64,000 nt of DNA from Leifsonia sp. NPDC080035 (GCF_040050925.1 NZ_CP157390.1:124001-188000), one strand, 5' to 3'; positions 40,752 to 49,635 are shown, numbered from the stretch's first letter. The notes: generated by a model from the sequence alone, not told the origin. Made by a program: numbers and translations.

Positions 40752-41651
40752 TCAGCCCTTCGAGGCGGCGTTGATCTCGGCGGTGGTCACGGCGCCGTCG
40801 GCGACGCCCCACTTGTCGAGGATCTTCTTGTAGGTGCCGTCGTCGATCAGCGCCTGGATGGCCTTCTGCAGCACCGGGGTGAGCTTCGAGTTCTTCGCGA
40901 CCGGGATGCCGTACGGCGCCTCGTCGAAGGTCTTTCCTGCCTCCTGGAGCTTGCCGTTGGACTTGGAGATCGCGTACAGCGTCACCGGCGAGTCCGCGCT
41001 GAGCGCGTCGGCCTTGCCCAGGATGACGGCGTTGGTCGCGTCGTCCTGGTTGTCGTAGCGGAGCGCTTGGATCGGCTGCTTGCCTTCGTCCGTGCACTTC
41101 TTCGACTTGGCGGGGACCTCGTCGGTGTCCTCGTACGTCGTCGACTGCACGGCTACCTTCAGGCCGCAGGCGTTGTCGGGGTCGACGGTCTTGCCCTTGG
41201 CGGAGGCCCAGAGGATGCCGGCGTTGTAGTAGTTGACGAAGTCGACCTGCTGCTCGCGCTCGGTTGTGTCCGTGAACGAGGACATGCCGAAGTCGTCCTT
41301 GCCTCCGGTGACGCTCGGGATGATGTTGTCGAACTTCGCGATCGCGTAGTTCACCTTCAGCCCCAGCTTCGCGGCGATGGCGTTGGTGAAGTCGACCTCC
41401 CAGCCGACGGGCTGGCCGTTGTCGTCCTTGTACTCGTTCGGCGGGTACGTGTTGTCCATGCCGACGGTGAGGCTTCCGGCGGACTTGATCTTGTCGGGCA
41501 GCTGATTGGCGAGAGTGTCGTCCTTCTTCACACTGGACGCGGCGTTCGTCGTTGAACCGCCGGAGGGCGTGGAGTTGTCGACACAACCGGTCAGCGCGAG
41601 CGCGGCGACGGCGGCGAGAGCGACCGCAGGGGCCGCAATTCGGATGCGCAT
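40752..41651 (-). CDS. Amino-acid ABC transporter substrate-binding lipoprotein
   Basis: 299 aa. Signal MRIRIAAPAVALAAVAALAL with lipobox LALTGC, then a type II binding-protein fold (SLTVGMDNTYPPNEYKDDNG, VGWEVDFTNAIAAKLGLKV, DDFGMSSFTDTTEREQQVDF). It presents a polar or cationic amino acid to the permease. First gene of a three-gene importer; a tandem TGCATGCAT repeat lies about 65 bases upstream. Confidence 0.95.
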   Translation of the reverse strand: MRIRIAAPAVALAAVAALALTGCVDNSTPSGGSTTNAASSVKKDDTLANQLPDKIKSAGSLTVGMDNTYPPNEYKDDNGQPVGWEVDFTNAIAAKLGLKVNYAIAKFDNIIPSVTGGKDDFGMSSFTDTTEREQQVDFVNYYNAGILWASAKGKTVDPDNACGLKVAVQSTTYEDTDEVPAKSKKCTDEGKQPIQALRYDNQDDATNAVILGKADALSADSPVTLYAISKSNGKLQEAGKTFDEAPYGIPVAKNSKLTPVLQKAIQALIDDGTYKKILDKWGVADGAVTTAEINAASKG

Positions 41652-41696
41652 GATGGTAGTTATCCTTCTTCCTGGTGCAAGGTATGCAGGACGGGT

Positions 41697-41734
41697 AAGG
41701 GGAGAATACCCCAGGCTGCATGCATTGCATGCAT
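41697..41734 (-). promoter_or_regulatory. Promoter region with tandem TGCATGCAT operator, amino-acid importer
   Basis: Two directly adjacent TGCATGCAT units (41717-41725, 41726-41734), each itself almost palindromic. On the minus strand they cover the -35 region of a possible -10 TATTCT that lies inside the small palindrome GGGGTATTCTCCCC. This looks like a site for a dimeric regulator such as a GntR protein; none is encoded nearby. Confidence 0.45.
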
Positions 41735-41858
41735 ACTAATTCGCGCGTGAAACGCCCCTTTTCCTGCACGTTTCGAGAACATTTCGTGTTTCATTGCGCG
41801 GATTCCGTCGTGGGCGACGCCGTGTGACGACCGAACCCGTCATCGCCCGCGTCCGGGT

Positions 41859-41864
41859 TAGGGT
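41859..41864 (+). promoter_or_regulatory. -10 box of the acetyltransferase gene (leaderless)
   Basis: TAGGGT ends 6 nt before GTG 41871. Confidence 0.4.
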
Positions 41865-41870
41865 CGGGAC

Positions 41871-42380
41871 GTGACCCAATCGCAACCCGGCCTCGCCAGC
41901 ACCGCGCGTGTCGTCGTGACGCGCCCGGACGACCCGCTCGCCGCGCCCCTCGTCGAGGAGCTGTCGCGGGAGTACGACCAGCGCTACGGACTGAACGACG
42001 GCATCCCCTCCTCCGTCGAGCTGTCCCGCTACCCGGCTGAGCGTTTCACCGCCGAGCAGGGCGGCACGTTCCTGCTGCTGGTGGACGCCGACGGGCAGCC
42101 GGTCGCCGGCGGCGCGTTCATGCGCGAGGGCGACGGCGTCGTCGAGGTGAAGCGGGTGTGGACGCACTCCGGCTTCCGCCGCCAGGGCCTCGCCCGCCGC
42201 GTGATGACCGAGCTCGAGGCGGAGGCGGCCCGTCGGGGCGTGCACACCGTCGTCCTCACGACCGGCGCGCGTCAGCCCGAGGCCGTCGGCCTGTACCTCT
42301 CCCTCGGCTACACCCCGCTGTTCGACCTCGACGGCGACTGGGAAGAGGTCTCCTACCTCGGCTTCCGCAAGTCCCTCTGA
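41871..42380 (+). CDS. GNAT-family N-acetyltransferase
   Basis: 169 aa from GTG 41871. GNAT fold with beta4 strand GVVEVKRVWTHSGFRRQGLA; the R/Q-x-x-G-x-A pyrophosphate loop is RRQGLARRVMTELEAEA, and the C-terminal QPEAVGLYLSLGYTPL is the usual acetyl-CoA/alpha4 region. The acceptor is unknown. It ends 6 nt before the longest perfect hairpin in the window. Confidence 0.93.
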   Translation: MTQSQPGLASTARVVVTRPDDPLAAPLVEELSREYDQRYGLNDGIPSSVELSRYPAERFTAEQGGTFLLLVDADGQPVAGGAFMREGDGVVEVKRVWTHSGFRRQGLARRVMTELEAEAARRGVHTVVLTTGARQPEAVGLYLSLGYTPLFDLDGDWEEVSYLGFRKSL

Positions 42381-42386
42381 GGGGCC

Positions 42387-42447
42387 GCCGAGCACAGGAA
42401 AAGTGTCGCGATCCCGGCCGGATCGCGACACTTTTCCTGTGCTCGGC
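42387..42447. repeat. Intergenic hairpin element, family B copy 2 (perfect 27-bp arms)
   Basis: Arms 42387-42413 and 42421-42447 are exact complements over 27 bases with a 7-nt loop, the longest perfect hairpin in the window. It fills the gap between the convergent acetyltransferase and lyase genes, and has A/T tracts inside the stem (GGAAAAG/CTTTTCC). Confidence 0.85.
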
Positions 42448-42450
42448 CGC

Positions 42451-43899
42451 CTATGGGGCGAGGAGGGAGGCGGCGTGCCGGGTGAGGTCGGCGGCGGGGA
42501 GTGTGCGTGCGACGAGGTCGTCAAGGCCGCGGGCGAGCGGGGCGGTGCCCGCGCCGGTCGGCGTGACGCCCGTCACGGCGAGTGCGTCGGCGGCGTGCAG
42601 CGCCTCGACCGCGAGCACCTCGCCCGTGAGCGCAAGCGAACGCTGCAGAAGGCGCAGGGCCAGCGGGGAGAGCGAGGAATGGTCCTCGACCCCGGAGAGC
42701 GTCGTCGACGCGAGGGTCGCGGGCGCGGCCAGGTGCCGCACCTCGGCGGCGGCGTCCGCGGCCGCATAGAGGAGGAGTCCCGGGATGCGCGTGCGCCCGG
42801 CCGACCGCGCCGGCGCGAGCGCGGCCGAATGCGCGGCCGTGCGCCGCTCGGATGCCGCCGCAACGTGCGCGAGCGCCAGCCGCAGGTTCTCCAGCGCGAG
42901 CGCGAGCGGCAGCGCCTGGAAGTTGCCTCCCGAGACCATCCGGCCGCTCGCCGCGTCGACGACCGGGTTCTCCGCGCGCGCGGCGAGCTCCGTATCCACC
43001 TCGGCGCGCAGCCGCGCGACCGCCTCGCGGAGCGCGCCGTGCAGCTGCGGTGCGGAACGGAAGGCCAGCGGATCCTGCACCGACACCGTGCGATCGGCGT
43101 CGTGCAGGGCGCTGCCGTCGAGGGCGGCGCGCACCTCCGCTGCCGAGGCCATCTGGCCTGCTCCCCCGCGCGCTTCCGCGACGACGGCGGAGAAGGGGCT
43201 GAGATTGCCGGCCGGTCCGGATGCTCCCACCGCTTCGAGGGACAGCGCGACCGCACGATCCGCCGCCTCGCAGAGCCCCTCCGCCACTGTCACGGCCAGC
43301 GCTCCGACCCCGACGCTGTACGCATTGGAGCTGAGGGCGGCGAGCGCCTCGTGCGCCGCGAGCTCGATGGGCCGCAGCCCCGCCGCGACCAGGGCGCGCA
43401 GGGCCGGCTCGTCCGGAAGCACGCGCCCCTCCCCGGTGACCACCGCCGCCACCTCTGCGAGCATCGTCAGGTCGGCCGCGCCGACGCTGCCCCGCGATGG
43501 GATGCGCGGCGCCAGCCCCGCGTTCAGGATCCCGGCGTACGCCTCTGCGAGCTCGGGCCGCACCCCTGCGCCGCCGCGGGTGAAGCCCGCGAGCCGCGCG
43601 GCGACGACGGCACGCGCCTCCTCCGTCGGCAGCGGATCGCCGACGCCGCCGCGGTGGTTGGCGATCGTCCGGCGCTGGAAGGCGGCGAACTCGGCCGGGT
43701 CGACGGCCTCGTCCCTGCCCGCCCCGAGCCGCCTGTTGAGTCCGTAGACGGGCTCCCCCGCAGCGATGGCGCGCTCGACGACCGCGCGGGACGCGACCAG
43801 CACCTCCAGCGCGTCGGCCCCGAGCTCGACGCGCTCGCCGGCCGCGATCGCGACGATGTCGTCCACCGTCGGCGGCCGGTCGCCGAAGCGGACGACCAT
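42451..43899 (-). CDS. Histidine/aromatic ammonia-lyase homologue lacking the MIO triad
   Basis: 482 aa. Overall HAL fold is clear: Tyr52 in VYGLNRRLGAG (HAL YGVNTGFG), QDPLAFRSAPQLHGALREA (HAL QDxYSLRCxPQVHG), ENPVVDAASGRMVSGGNFQA and GVEDHSSLSPLAL. But the site that forms the MIO electrophile, GSVGASGD in HAL, reads GSVGAAD here (residues 137-143): the Ser is gone and one residue is deleted. Without it the standard ammonia-lyase mechanism is not possible, so it is either a lyase with another mechanism or non-catalytic. The start is coupled (TGATG) to the monooxygenase gene and the set may act on a sulfur- or nitrogen-containing compound. Confidence 0.85.
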   Translation of the reverse strand: MVVRFGDRPPTVDDIVAIAAGERVELGADALEVLVASRAVVERAIAAGEPVYGLNRRLGAGRDEAVDPAEFAAFQRRTIANHRGGVGDPLPTEEARAVVAARLAGFTRGGAGVRPELAEAYAGILNAGLAPRIPSRGSVGAADLTMLAEVAAVVTGEGRVLPDEPALRALVAAGLRPIELAAHEALAALSSNAYSVGVGALAVTVAEGLCEAADRAVALSLEAVGASGPAGNLSPFSAVVAEARGGAGQMASAAEVRAALDGSALHDADRTVSVQDPLAFRSAPQLHGALREAVARLRAEVDTELAARAENPVVDAASGRMVSGGNFQALPLALALENLRLALAHVAAASERRTAAHSAALAPARSAGRTRIPGLLLYAAADAAAEVRHLAAPATLASTTLSGVEDHSSLSPLALRLLQRSLALTGEVLAVEALHAADALAVTGVTPTGAGTAPLARGLDDLVARTLPAADLTRHAASLLAP

Positions 43900-45200
43900 C
43901 AGAAGTCCAGCAGGTTCTGCCGCAGTCCGCCGTCGCCCAGCTCCTCGCGCAGCACCCCGCGCCGGCGGAGCGCCGGGACCAGCGGGTCGAGCGTCCGGTG
44001 CACGTTCGCGGGATGCACCTGCCCGGTGAACAGGAAGCCGTCGCCGCCCACGGCCTCGCCCAGCTCGGCGAGGTGGTCGGCCACCTCGTCGGCGGTGCCG
44101 ACGATCGCCAGGCCGTCCTTCTTCGCCCTGGTCTGCAGGATCTCGCGCAGCGTCGAGCCCTCCGGGGCCGAGCGCACGAAGTTCTCCAGCGTGCCGCGAT
44201 TGCTGTTCGTCGAGACCTCCGGGAGCGGCGCGTCCAGATCGAACGTCTTGAAGTCGACGCCCGAGAGGTAGGAGATGGACTGCAGCTGCTCGTCGATCGC
44301 GGCCTGCGTCAGCTCCGCCCGGGCGGCACGGACGCTCGCCGTCTCCTCGGCGTTGGCGGTGAGGATCGGCTGGACGACGAACAGCACCCGGATCGCGTCC
44401 GGGTCACGGCCGTGCTCGGCCGCCACCGAGCGGATGCCGTCCCGGTACTCGCGCATCCGCTCCGGGGTCGAGGCGAGGGCGAGCACCACGTCGGAGTTCT
44501 TGCCGGCGAAGTCTCGGCCGCGGCCGGAGGCGCCCGCCTGCACCATCACCGGCTCCTCCGCCGCCGGGGCGGTGTTCAGCGGCCCGCGCACGCGGAAGAA
44601 CCGGCCCTCGTGGTCGATCGTGTGTACCTTGCGGAAGTCGGCGTAGACGCCGTTCGCGGCGTCCTCGACGATGGCGTCCGGCTCCCAGCTGCGCCAGAGC
44701 TTGCGGACGACCTCGACCCACTCGTCAGCCCGGTCGTAGCGCAGGTCGTGCTCGACCTGCTTGTCGAGACCGTAGTTCTGCGCCGCCAGATCGGAGCCGC
44801 TGGTCACCACATTGAAACCGAGCCGGCCGCCCGCGAAGTGCTGCAGCGTGCTCAACAGCCGGGCCGCGGAGAACGGCTCGTAGAAGCTCGCGCTCAGGGT
44901 CGGCACGACGCCGAGGCGGCTCGTGGCGCCGAGCAGGTACGGAACCAGGGGCAGCGGGTCGTGCTTGGGGACGAAGCGGGCGGCCGCGAGGTTCACCTCG
45001 GCCGTCCCGCCGTAAGTGTCGGGGACGGCGACGCCGTCCTCGATGATGAACAGGTCGAAGCCGGCGCCCTCGAACGCGCGCGCCGCGTCCTGATACACGG
45101 GAGGCTGCCGCCAGTCGTAGCCGATGCCGTACGTGGGATCGCCCCAGCCCTGGACGCCGAAGCCCGCGCCGAGGAACCAGCCGAAGTGCAGAAGTGCCAT
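43899..45200 (-). CDS. LLM-class flavin-dependent monooxygenase (NtaA/SnaA/DszA group)
   Basis: 433 aa. Bacterial-luciferase-like barrel: LLHFGWFLGAGFGVQGWGDP opening, KHDPLPLVPYLLGATSRLGV, RLGFNVVTSGSDLAAQNYGL and EEPVMVQAGASGRGRDFAGK, the last being the FMN phosphate region typical of the NtaA/DszA/SnaA group. Such enzymes use FMNH2 from a separate reductase and O2 to attack C-S or C-N bonds. It lies between a cysteine-synthase-like gene and the MIO-less lyase (1-nt overlap with the latter). Confidence 0.93.
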   Translation of the reverse strand: MALLHFGWFLGAGFGVQGWGDPTYGIGYDWRQPPVYQDAARAFEGAGFDLFIIEDGVAVPDTYGGTAEVNLAAARFVPKHDPLPLVPYLLGATSRLGVVPTLSASFYEPFSAARLLSTLQHFAGGRLGFNVVTSGSDLAAQNYGLDKQVEHDLRYDRADEWVEVVRKLWRSWEPDAIVEDAANGVYADFRKVHTIDHEGRFFRVRGPLNTAPAAEEPVMVQAGASGRGRDFAGKNSDVVLALASTPERMREYRDGIRSVAAEHGRDPDAIRVLFVVQPILTANAEETASVRAARAELTQAAIDEQLQSISYLSGVDFKTFDLDAPLPEVSTNSNRGTLENFVRSAPEGSTLREILQTRAKKDGLAIVGTADEVADHLAELGEAVGGDGFLFTGQVHPANVHRTLDPLVPALRRRGVLREELGDGGLRQNLLDF

Positions 45201-45224
45201 GGGTTGCGCCCGTCGCGCCTTTCG

Positions 45225-46247
45225 TCAGTCGGCGCCGACGCCCGCGGCGGTGAGCCACGCGTCGTCGAACGCCTTGGTGAGGTAGTTGATCCCGCCGTCC
45301 GGGGCGATGGCCGCGATCACGGAGTCCGGTGCCGCCTCCCTGGCCAGCCGCAGCGCTGTCGCCACCGCGAGCGCGGACGACGGCCCGAGCAGCAGCGCCT
45401 CCTCGGCGGCGAGCCGGCGGAGCGTCCGATAGACGACCCCGTCCTCGATCGTGTGCACCTCGTCCACGACTGCCGGATCGAAGGTGTCCGGCCAGAAGTC
45501 GCGCGGCCACGCCGTGCCGACGCCGTCGACGAGGATGCGGCCGGCCTGTCCTCCGCCGTAGGTCGAGCCGACCGGGTTGGCGCCGACGACGCGCACGCGG
45601 CCGTCGCTGACCTCCTTGAGGTACCGGCCGGTGCCGCTGACGGTCCCACCGGTGCCGATGGACGCCACGAAGTGGGTGATCCGACCGCCGGTCTGCCGCC
45701 ACAGCTCCGGCCCGGTGCCGCGGTAGTGCGCCTCCGGGTTCGCGGCGTTCGCGAACTGGGCGGGCCGCCAGGCGCCCGGGGTCTCGGCCGCGATGCGGTC
45801 GGCGACGGCCCGCGGGTTCGCCGGGTCGTCCGGCCCCGCCTCCCAGTCGGCCTCGACCAGCCGTGCGCCGTAGGCGGCGAGCACCTTGCGCTTCTCGTCC
45901 GAGATGTCGGAGCTGTGCACGATCACGACGGGATGCCCGGTGAGCCTGCCGATCAGGGCCAGGCCGATCCCGGTGTTGCCGCTGGTCGCCTCGACGATCG
46001 TCGCCCCGGGTGCCAGCGCGCCGGCTGCCTCCGCCGTGCGGATCATGTTCAGCGCGATGCGGTCCTTCGACGAGCCGCCGGGGTTGCGGCCCTCGAGCTT
46101 CACGAGCACGCGCGACTCGAGACCCGCGGGCAGCGCGTGCAGCTCGACCACGGGTGTGTTGCCGATCAGCGCCGCGGCGGAATCGCAGACCTCGCCCAGG
46201 GGCAGATTCCCGGGGGCGTCGGCGGCGCGGAGGTGGAGCGTGGTCAT
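45225..46247 (-). CDS. PLP-dependent cysteine synthase/CBS-like enzyme
   Basis: 340 aa from ATG 46247; an ATG seven codons earlier (46268) is possible but neither has a strong ribosome site. Fold type II PLP enzyme: catalytic Lys in EGRNPGGSSKDRIALNM, ATSGNTGIGLALIGRL (substrate loop) and IGTGGTVSGTGRYLKEV (phosphate loop). It makes or uses beta-substituted alanines such as cysteine. No CBS domain. The chain and its operon partners suggest a sulfur-assimilating or -salvaging route; it is followed by the flavin monooxygenase after 24 nt. Confidence 0.92.
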   Translation of the reverse strand: MTTLHLRAADAPGNLPLGEVCDSAAALIGNTPVVELHALPAGLESRVLVKLEGRNPGGSSKDRIALNMIRTAEAAGALAPGATIVEATSGNTGIGLALIGRLTGHPVVIVHSSDISDEKRKVLAAYGARLVEADWEAGPDDPANPRAVADRIAAETPGAWRPAQFANAANPEAHYRGTGPELWRQTGGRITHFVASIGTGGTVSGTGRYLKEVSDGRVRVVGANPVGSTYGGGQAGRILVDGVGTAWPRDFWPDTFDPAVVDEVHTIEDGVVYRTLRRLAAEEALLLGPSSALAVATALRLAREAAPDSVIAAIAPDGGINYLTKAFDDAWLTAAGVGAD

Positions 46248-46315
46248 GCAGGAACGATAGGCGCGCATCCTGGGATGCGCACCCGCTGTTGCCCCGTATT
46301 ACAGGGCGGCCGCGC

Positions 46316-47149
46316 TCAGGCCCCGGTCGCGACCGGGCGGGACGGGTCGTTGGACCAGGCGGAGAACGAGCCGGGATACAGCGCGGGCACCGGGAGTCCC
46401 GCCGCTTCGAGCGCGAGCGCGGCGTGGGCGGCGGTGACACCGGACCCGCAGTAGACGCCGACCGCGGTGTCCGGGCCGACACCGAGCGCCGCGAAGTGCG
46501 CGGCCAGCTCCGGCGCCGCGAGCATCCGCCCGTCGGGCGCCAGCGTGGCGGAGGTCGGCGCGCTCACCGCCCCGGGGATGTGCCCGGCGCGCGGGTCGAC
46601 CGGCTCCACCTCGCCGCGGAACCGCTCGCCGGCGCGGGCGTCCAGCAGCACCCCGCGCCCGGGCAGCGCGGCCGCCGCGTCGGCGTCGAGCGTCGGAAGC
46701 GCGCCGAACCGCAGCCGGATGTCGCCGGGCTCCGGACGCGCTCCCTGCGCCCCCAGCCGGCCGCCGGCCGCGACCCAGGCCTCGAGACCGCCGTCGAGGA
46801 CGCGCACGTCGCTGACGCCCGCGTGCCGGAGGAGCCACCACAGCCGGGCGGCCGAGGTGCCGGAGACGGCGTCGTAGACGACGACGGCATCGCCGCTCCG
46901 GAGTCCCCAGCGCCGAGCCGCCGCCTGGAAGTCGGCCTCATCCGGAAGCGGATGCCGGCCGTCCGTCGGCTCGCCGTGGCCGGCGAGTTCGGTGTCCAGG
47001 TCGACGTATACGGCAGAGGGAATGTGGCCCTTCGCGAACTCCTCTGCCCCGGGAGGACCGCCGAGCTTCCAGCGGACGTCGAGCACCCGGGGCGGTGCGG
47101 TGGATGCGAGGAGGCCGGCGAGCTCGGCTGCGTCGATCAACGGGGTCAC
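46316..47149 (-). CDS. Two-domain sulfurtransferase (rhodanese family)
   Basis: 277 aa from GTG 47149. N-terminal inactive rhodanese domain (VLDVRWKLGGPPGAEEFAKG, HIPSAVYVDLDTELAG) and C-terminal domain with the active-site loop VGVYCGSGVTAAHAAL, whose Cys carries sulfur. The CGSGVTA loop is typical of 3-mercaptopyruvate sulfurtransferases. It lies 68 nt upstream of the cysteine-synthase-like gene on the same strand, so it may belong to the same sulfur gene set. Confidence 0.93.
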   Translation of the reverse strand: MTPLIDAAELAGLLASTAPPRVLDVRWKLGGPPGAEEFAKGHIPSAVYVDLDTELAGHGEPTDGRHPLPDEADFQAAARRWGLRSGDAVVVYDAVSGTSAARLWWLLRHAGVSDVRVLDGGLEAWVAAGGRLGAQGARPEPGDIRLRFGALPTLDADAAAALPGRGVLLDARAGERFRGEVEPVDPRAGHIPGAVSAPTSATLAPDGRMLAAPELAAHFAALGVGPDTAVGVYCGSGVTAAHAALALEAAGLPVPALYPGSFSAWSNDPSRPVATGA

Positions 47150-47172
47150 CGGACCATCCTCGCATCCACGGG

Positions 47173-49557
47173 TCAGCAGCGCTTCATCCCGGCCACGGCA
47201 TCGGAGACGGAGCCGGCCCCGCCGAGCAGGGTGATCGCGGTGGTCTTCCAGCCGCCCATGGTGAGCGCGGTGGCGTTCGCGACGCAGGTCGGCAGGGTGA
47301 TCAGCATCGGCTGGTGCAGGGCGCCCGCGAGGGCGGAGCCGACCAGCGCGTCCGGATAGTTCAGGCCGCTGGCCAGCAGCACCGTGCCGCCGCTCCCCGC
47401 GGGGAAGGCGGCCTGCGCAACGGCCTGCGACGTGCTGAACCGGTCCGGCCCGCTGTACCGGTGCAGGTTGGCCGCGCTACCCGTGACGAGGCCCGCCAGC
47501 TGGGTGTAGATCGGCGCCGTGACCACACCGGTTCCGCCGACCACCGAGATGGCGGCGGGGTGCAGGCTCTGGATGAAGGCCTTCGTCGTGGCGTCGAGGG
47601 TGTTCGCGTTGCCGGGGATCGTCAGCACGGGCGAACCGTTGAAGGCACCGGCCGCGGAGGCCGACAGCGAGTCGGGGAAGTCCTGGCCGGTCGCGATGTA
47701 GAGGTTCGCGATCGGCGTGCCGGTGTACGCACCCGCGACGACGGCGCGCGCCGTCGCATACCGGTCGGCGCCCTGTCGCCTCTCGACGGTGGCGTCCGGG
47801 AGGAGGGTCCTCAGGCTCTTCTCGACACCGGCCGACACCGCGCCCGTGCCGCCGACGATGATCACCTTCCCCGGGTTCAGGCGCTGCACCTCCGTCCCGA
47901 TGACGGTGGGCAGGGTGGTGGGCTTGGTGAGCAGCACAGGGCCGCCCTCCGCGGCGGCGGCCGGACCTGCCACGAGGGCATCCGGGAAGTTCTCGCCGCT
48001 GGCGATGTACACGGTCTTCACCGGGGTCGACGAGTCAGGGAACCCGGCCTGCGAGACCGCCGCGGCCGTCGCGTACCGGTCAAGGCCCGAGAGACGGCGG
48101 GAGGAGACCGAGCCGACCTGCACGGCCGCGGTGGTGGTCGCCGACGCGCTGTTCGCGCCGTAACGGGAGACCGCGGTGACCAGGTGCATCCCAGCAGTGA
48201 CGGAGGTGGCGGGCACGCTCCAGGTGCCGTTGGCGGCGACCGGCGCGGTGCCGATGGGCGTCCCGTCGACGGAGACGGACACGGAGTCCGCCGTCGTCGC
48301 GTTGGTGAGCTTGCCGGTCACCGCGGCGGAACCCGCCGCCCCGGCGGAGGTCGCGACCGTCGGCGCGTCCAGCTGCACCGCCGGCTCCCAGTCCGGGTGC
48401 GCGCTCATCACGCTGTCCGGCGCGCCCTGCATCGGGAAGACCGTGGAGAAGGCGCCCTTGTCCTTGCACGCGACGGAGGACCACGACCCGGCGGAGTTGA
48501 TGCCGACCGCGTAGTTGCCGATCATCGCCGCGCCGCCGCTGTCGCCGTGGTACATGCACATCGTGGTGACCACCGAGTTGACCGTCTTGGTGTCGTCGAC
48601 GGTCACCGTCTCGTTCACCGCGACGACCTTGCCGCAGGTCCAGCCGGTGGTGCGTCCGGACTTGCAGATCGAGGCGCCATTGGTGGCGGTGATCGTGCCG
48701 CGCACCGGAAGGGTGCTGCCGTTCCAGGTGGAGGTGAGCGGGCGAGGTGTCTGCGCGCCGCCGGTCACCGGGATGATGCCGGCGTCGCGTCCGCCTCCGA
48801 ACTGGAAGGACGTGGAGTCGAGGTTGCCGATCGGCAGGCCGGCCGCGGTCGCGTCCTGGTTCGGCTTGGTCTGGTTGTAGCGGTAGGCCGTCACTGGGTC
48901 GGCGGGAACCGGGTCGTTCGCGAGCAGGCAGTGGCCGGCCGTGACGAGCGCCTTCGCGCCCGAGCGGTATCCGTTGAAGCCGGTCGAGCAGATGGAGATG
49001 TAGTCGGCGTTCAGCTCGAGGTACCAGCCCTGGCCGTTGTCCAGGTTGTCGTACGACGAGAAGGAGGTCGAGACCTCCGGCGCCGTCGGTGGCGTCGCGG
49101 CGGTCGGGTCGGCGCCGAGGGCCGAGACCGCGCGCTCCTGTGTGGCGCTCGTCGTGTGCACGCGGATCGTCGTGTCGTCGATCCAGACGTCGGCGGCCTT
49201 GACGCCGCTCTTCTCGAGCGCCGGCAGGATGTTCGAGGCCGTCGCGGCCGTCTGCGCCTGGTCGAGGTAGTGCTGGGGCGAGATGCCGAGGTCGCGCTGG
49301 ACCGCCGCGCTCAGGCCCTGCGGCAGGTCGGACGGTCCGCCCGGCTGCGGCGTCGTGTCGGCTGCGCCGCCCGGGCCCGGTGCCGGCGCCGGGGCCGGGG
49401 TACCGGTGTCGGCGGGTGTCGACGGCTTCGGCGCCGTGAGCCCTGCCGGTTCCGCCTGTCTGCCGACGGCCTGCGGTGCGGTGGGCGCGCTCGCGCACCC
49501 CGCAAGCAGACCGATCGCCGCGACCAGAGTCACGGCCGCACCTGCGCGACGAATCAT
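47173..49557 (-). CDS. Secreted trypsin-like protease with cell-wall-binding (CWB2) repeats
   Basis: 794 aa. Lipoprotein-type signal MIRRAGAAVTLVAAIGLLAG with lipobox LLAGC, a Pro-rich linker and an alpha-lytic-protease-like propeptide. The chymotrypsin-fold domain (about 170-380) has His in LVTAGHCLL, Asp in GGGRDAGIIPV and Ser in YHGDSGGAAM, the streptogrisin pattern. An Ig-like segment (about 395-475) follows, then three CWB2 repeats (SGLDRYATAAAVSQAGF, RQGADRYATARAVVAG, YSGPDRFSTSQAVAQAAF). Exported, probably held on the wall. Combining lipobox and CWB2 is uncommon. Confidence 0.9.
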   Translation of the reverse strand: MIRRAGAAVTLVAAIGLLAGCASAPTAPQAVGRQAEPAGLTAPKPSTPADTGTPAPAPAPGPGGAADTTPQPGGPSDLPQGLSAAVQRDLGISPQHYLDQAQTAATASNILPALEKSGVKAADVWIDDTTIRVHTTSATQERAVSALGADPTAATPPTAPEVSTSFSSYDNLDNGQGWYLELNADYISICSTGFNGYRSGAKALVTAGHCLLANDPVPADPVTAYRYNQTKPNQDATAAGLPIGNLDSTSFQFGGGRDAGIIPVTGGAQTPRPLTSTWNGSTLPVRGTITATNGASICKSGRTTGWTCGKVVAVNETVTVDDTKTVNSVVTTMCMYHGDSGGAAMIGNYAVGINSAGSWSSVACKDKGAFSTVFPMQGAPDSVMSAHPDWEPAVQLDAPTVATSAGAAGSAAVTGKLTNATTADSVSVSVDGTPIGTAPVAANGTWSVPATSVTAGMHLVTAVSRYGANSASATTTAAVQVGSVSSRRLSGLDRYATAAAVSQAGFPDSSTPVKTVYIASGENFPDALVAGPAAAAEGGPVLLTKPTTLPTVIGTEVQRLNPGKVIIVGGTGAVSAGVEKSLRTLLPDATVERRQGADRYATARAVVAGAYTGTPIANLYIATGQDFPDSLSASAAGAFNGSPVLTIPGNANTLDATTKAFIQSLHPAAISVVGGTGVVTAPIYTQLAGLVTGSAANLHRYSGPDRFSTSQAVAQAAFPAGSGGTVLLASGLNYPDALVGSALAGALHQPMLITLPTCVANATALTMGGWKTTAITLLGGAGSVSDAVAGMKRC

Positions 49558-49635
49558 CGTTCCCCCTTGAGATAGGCGGGCTCGAGCGCCGAGCCCAGGT
49601 GCATCCTAGTGGGGCCGAAATACCTGCAGACGCGC

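Noticed and set aside
42451..43899. Functional HutH of the histidine degradation pathway
   Set aside because: The MIO triad is missing and no hutU, hutI or hutG gene is adjacent.
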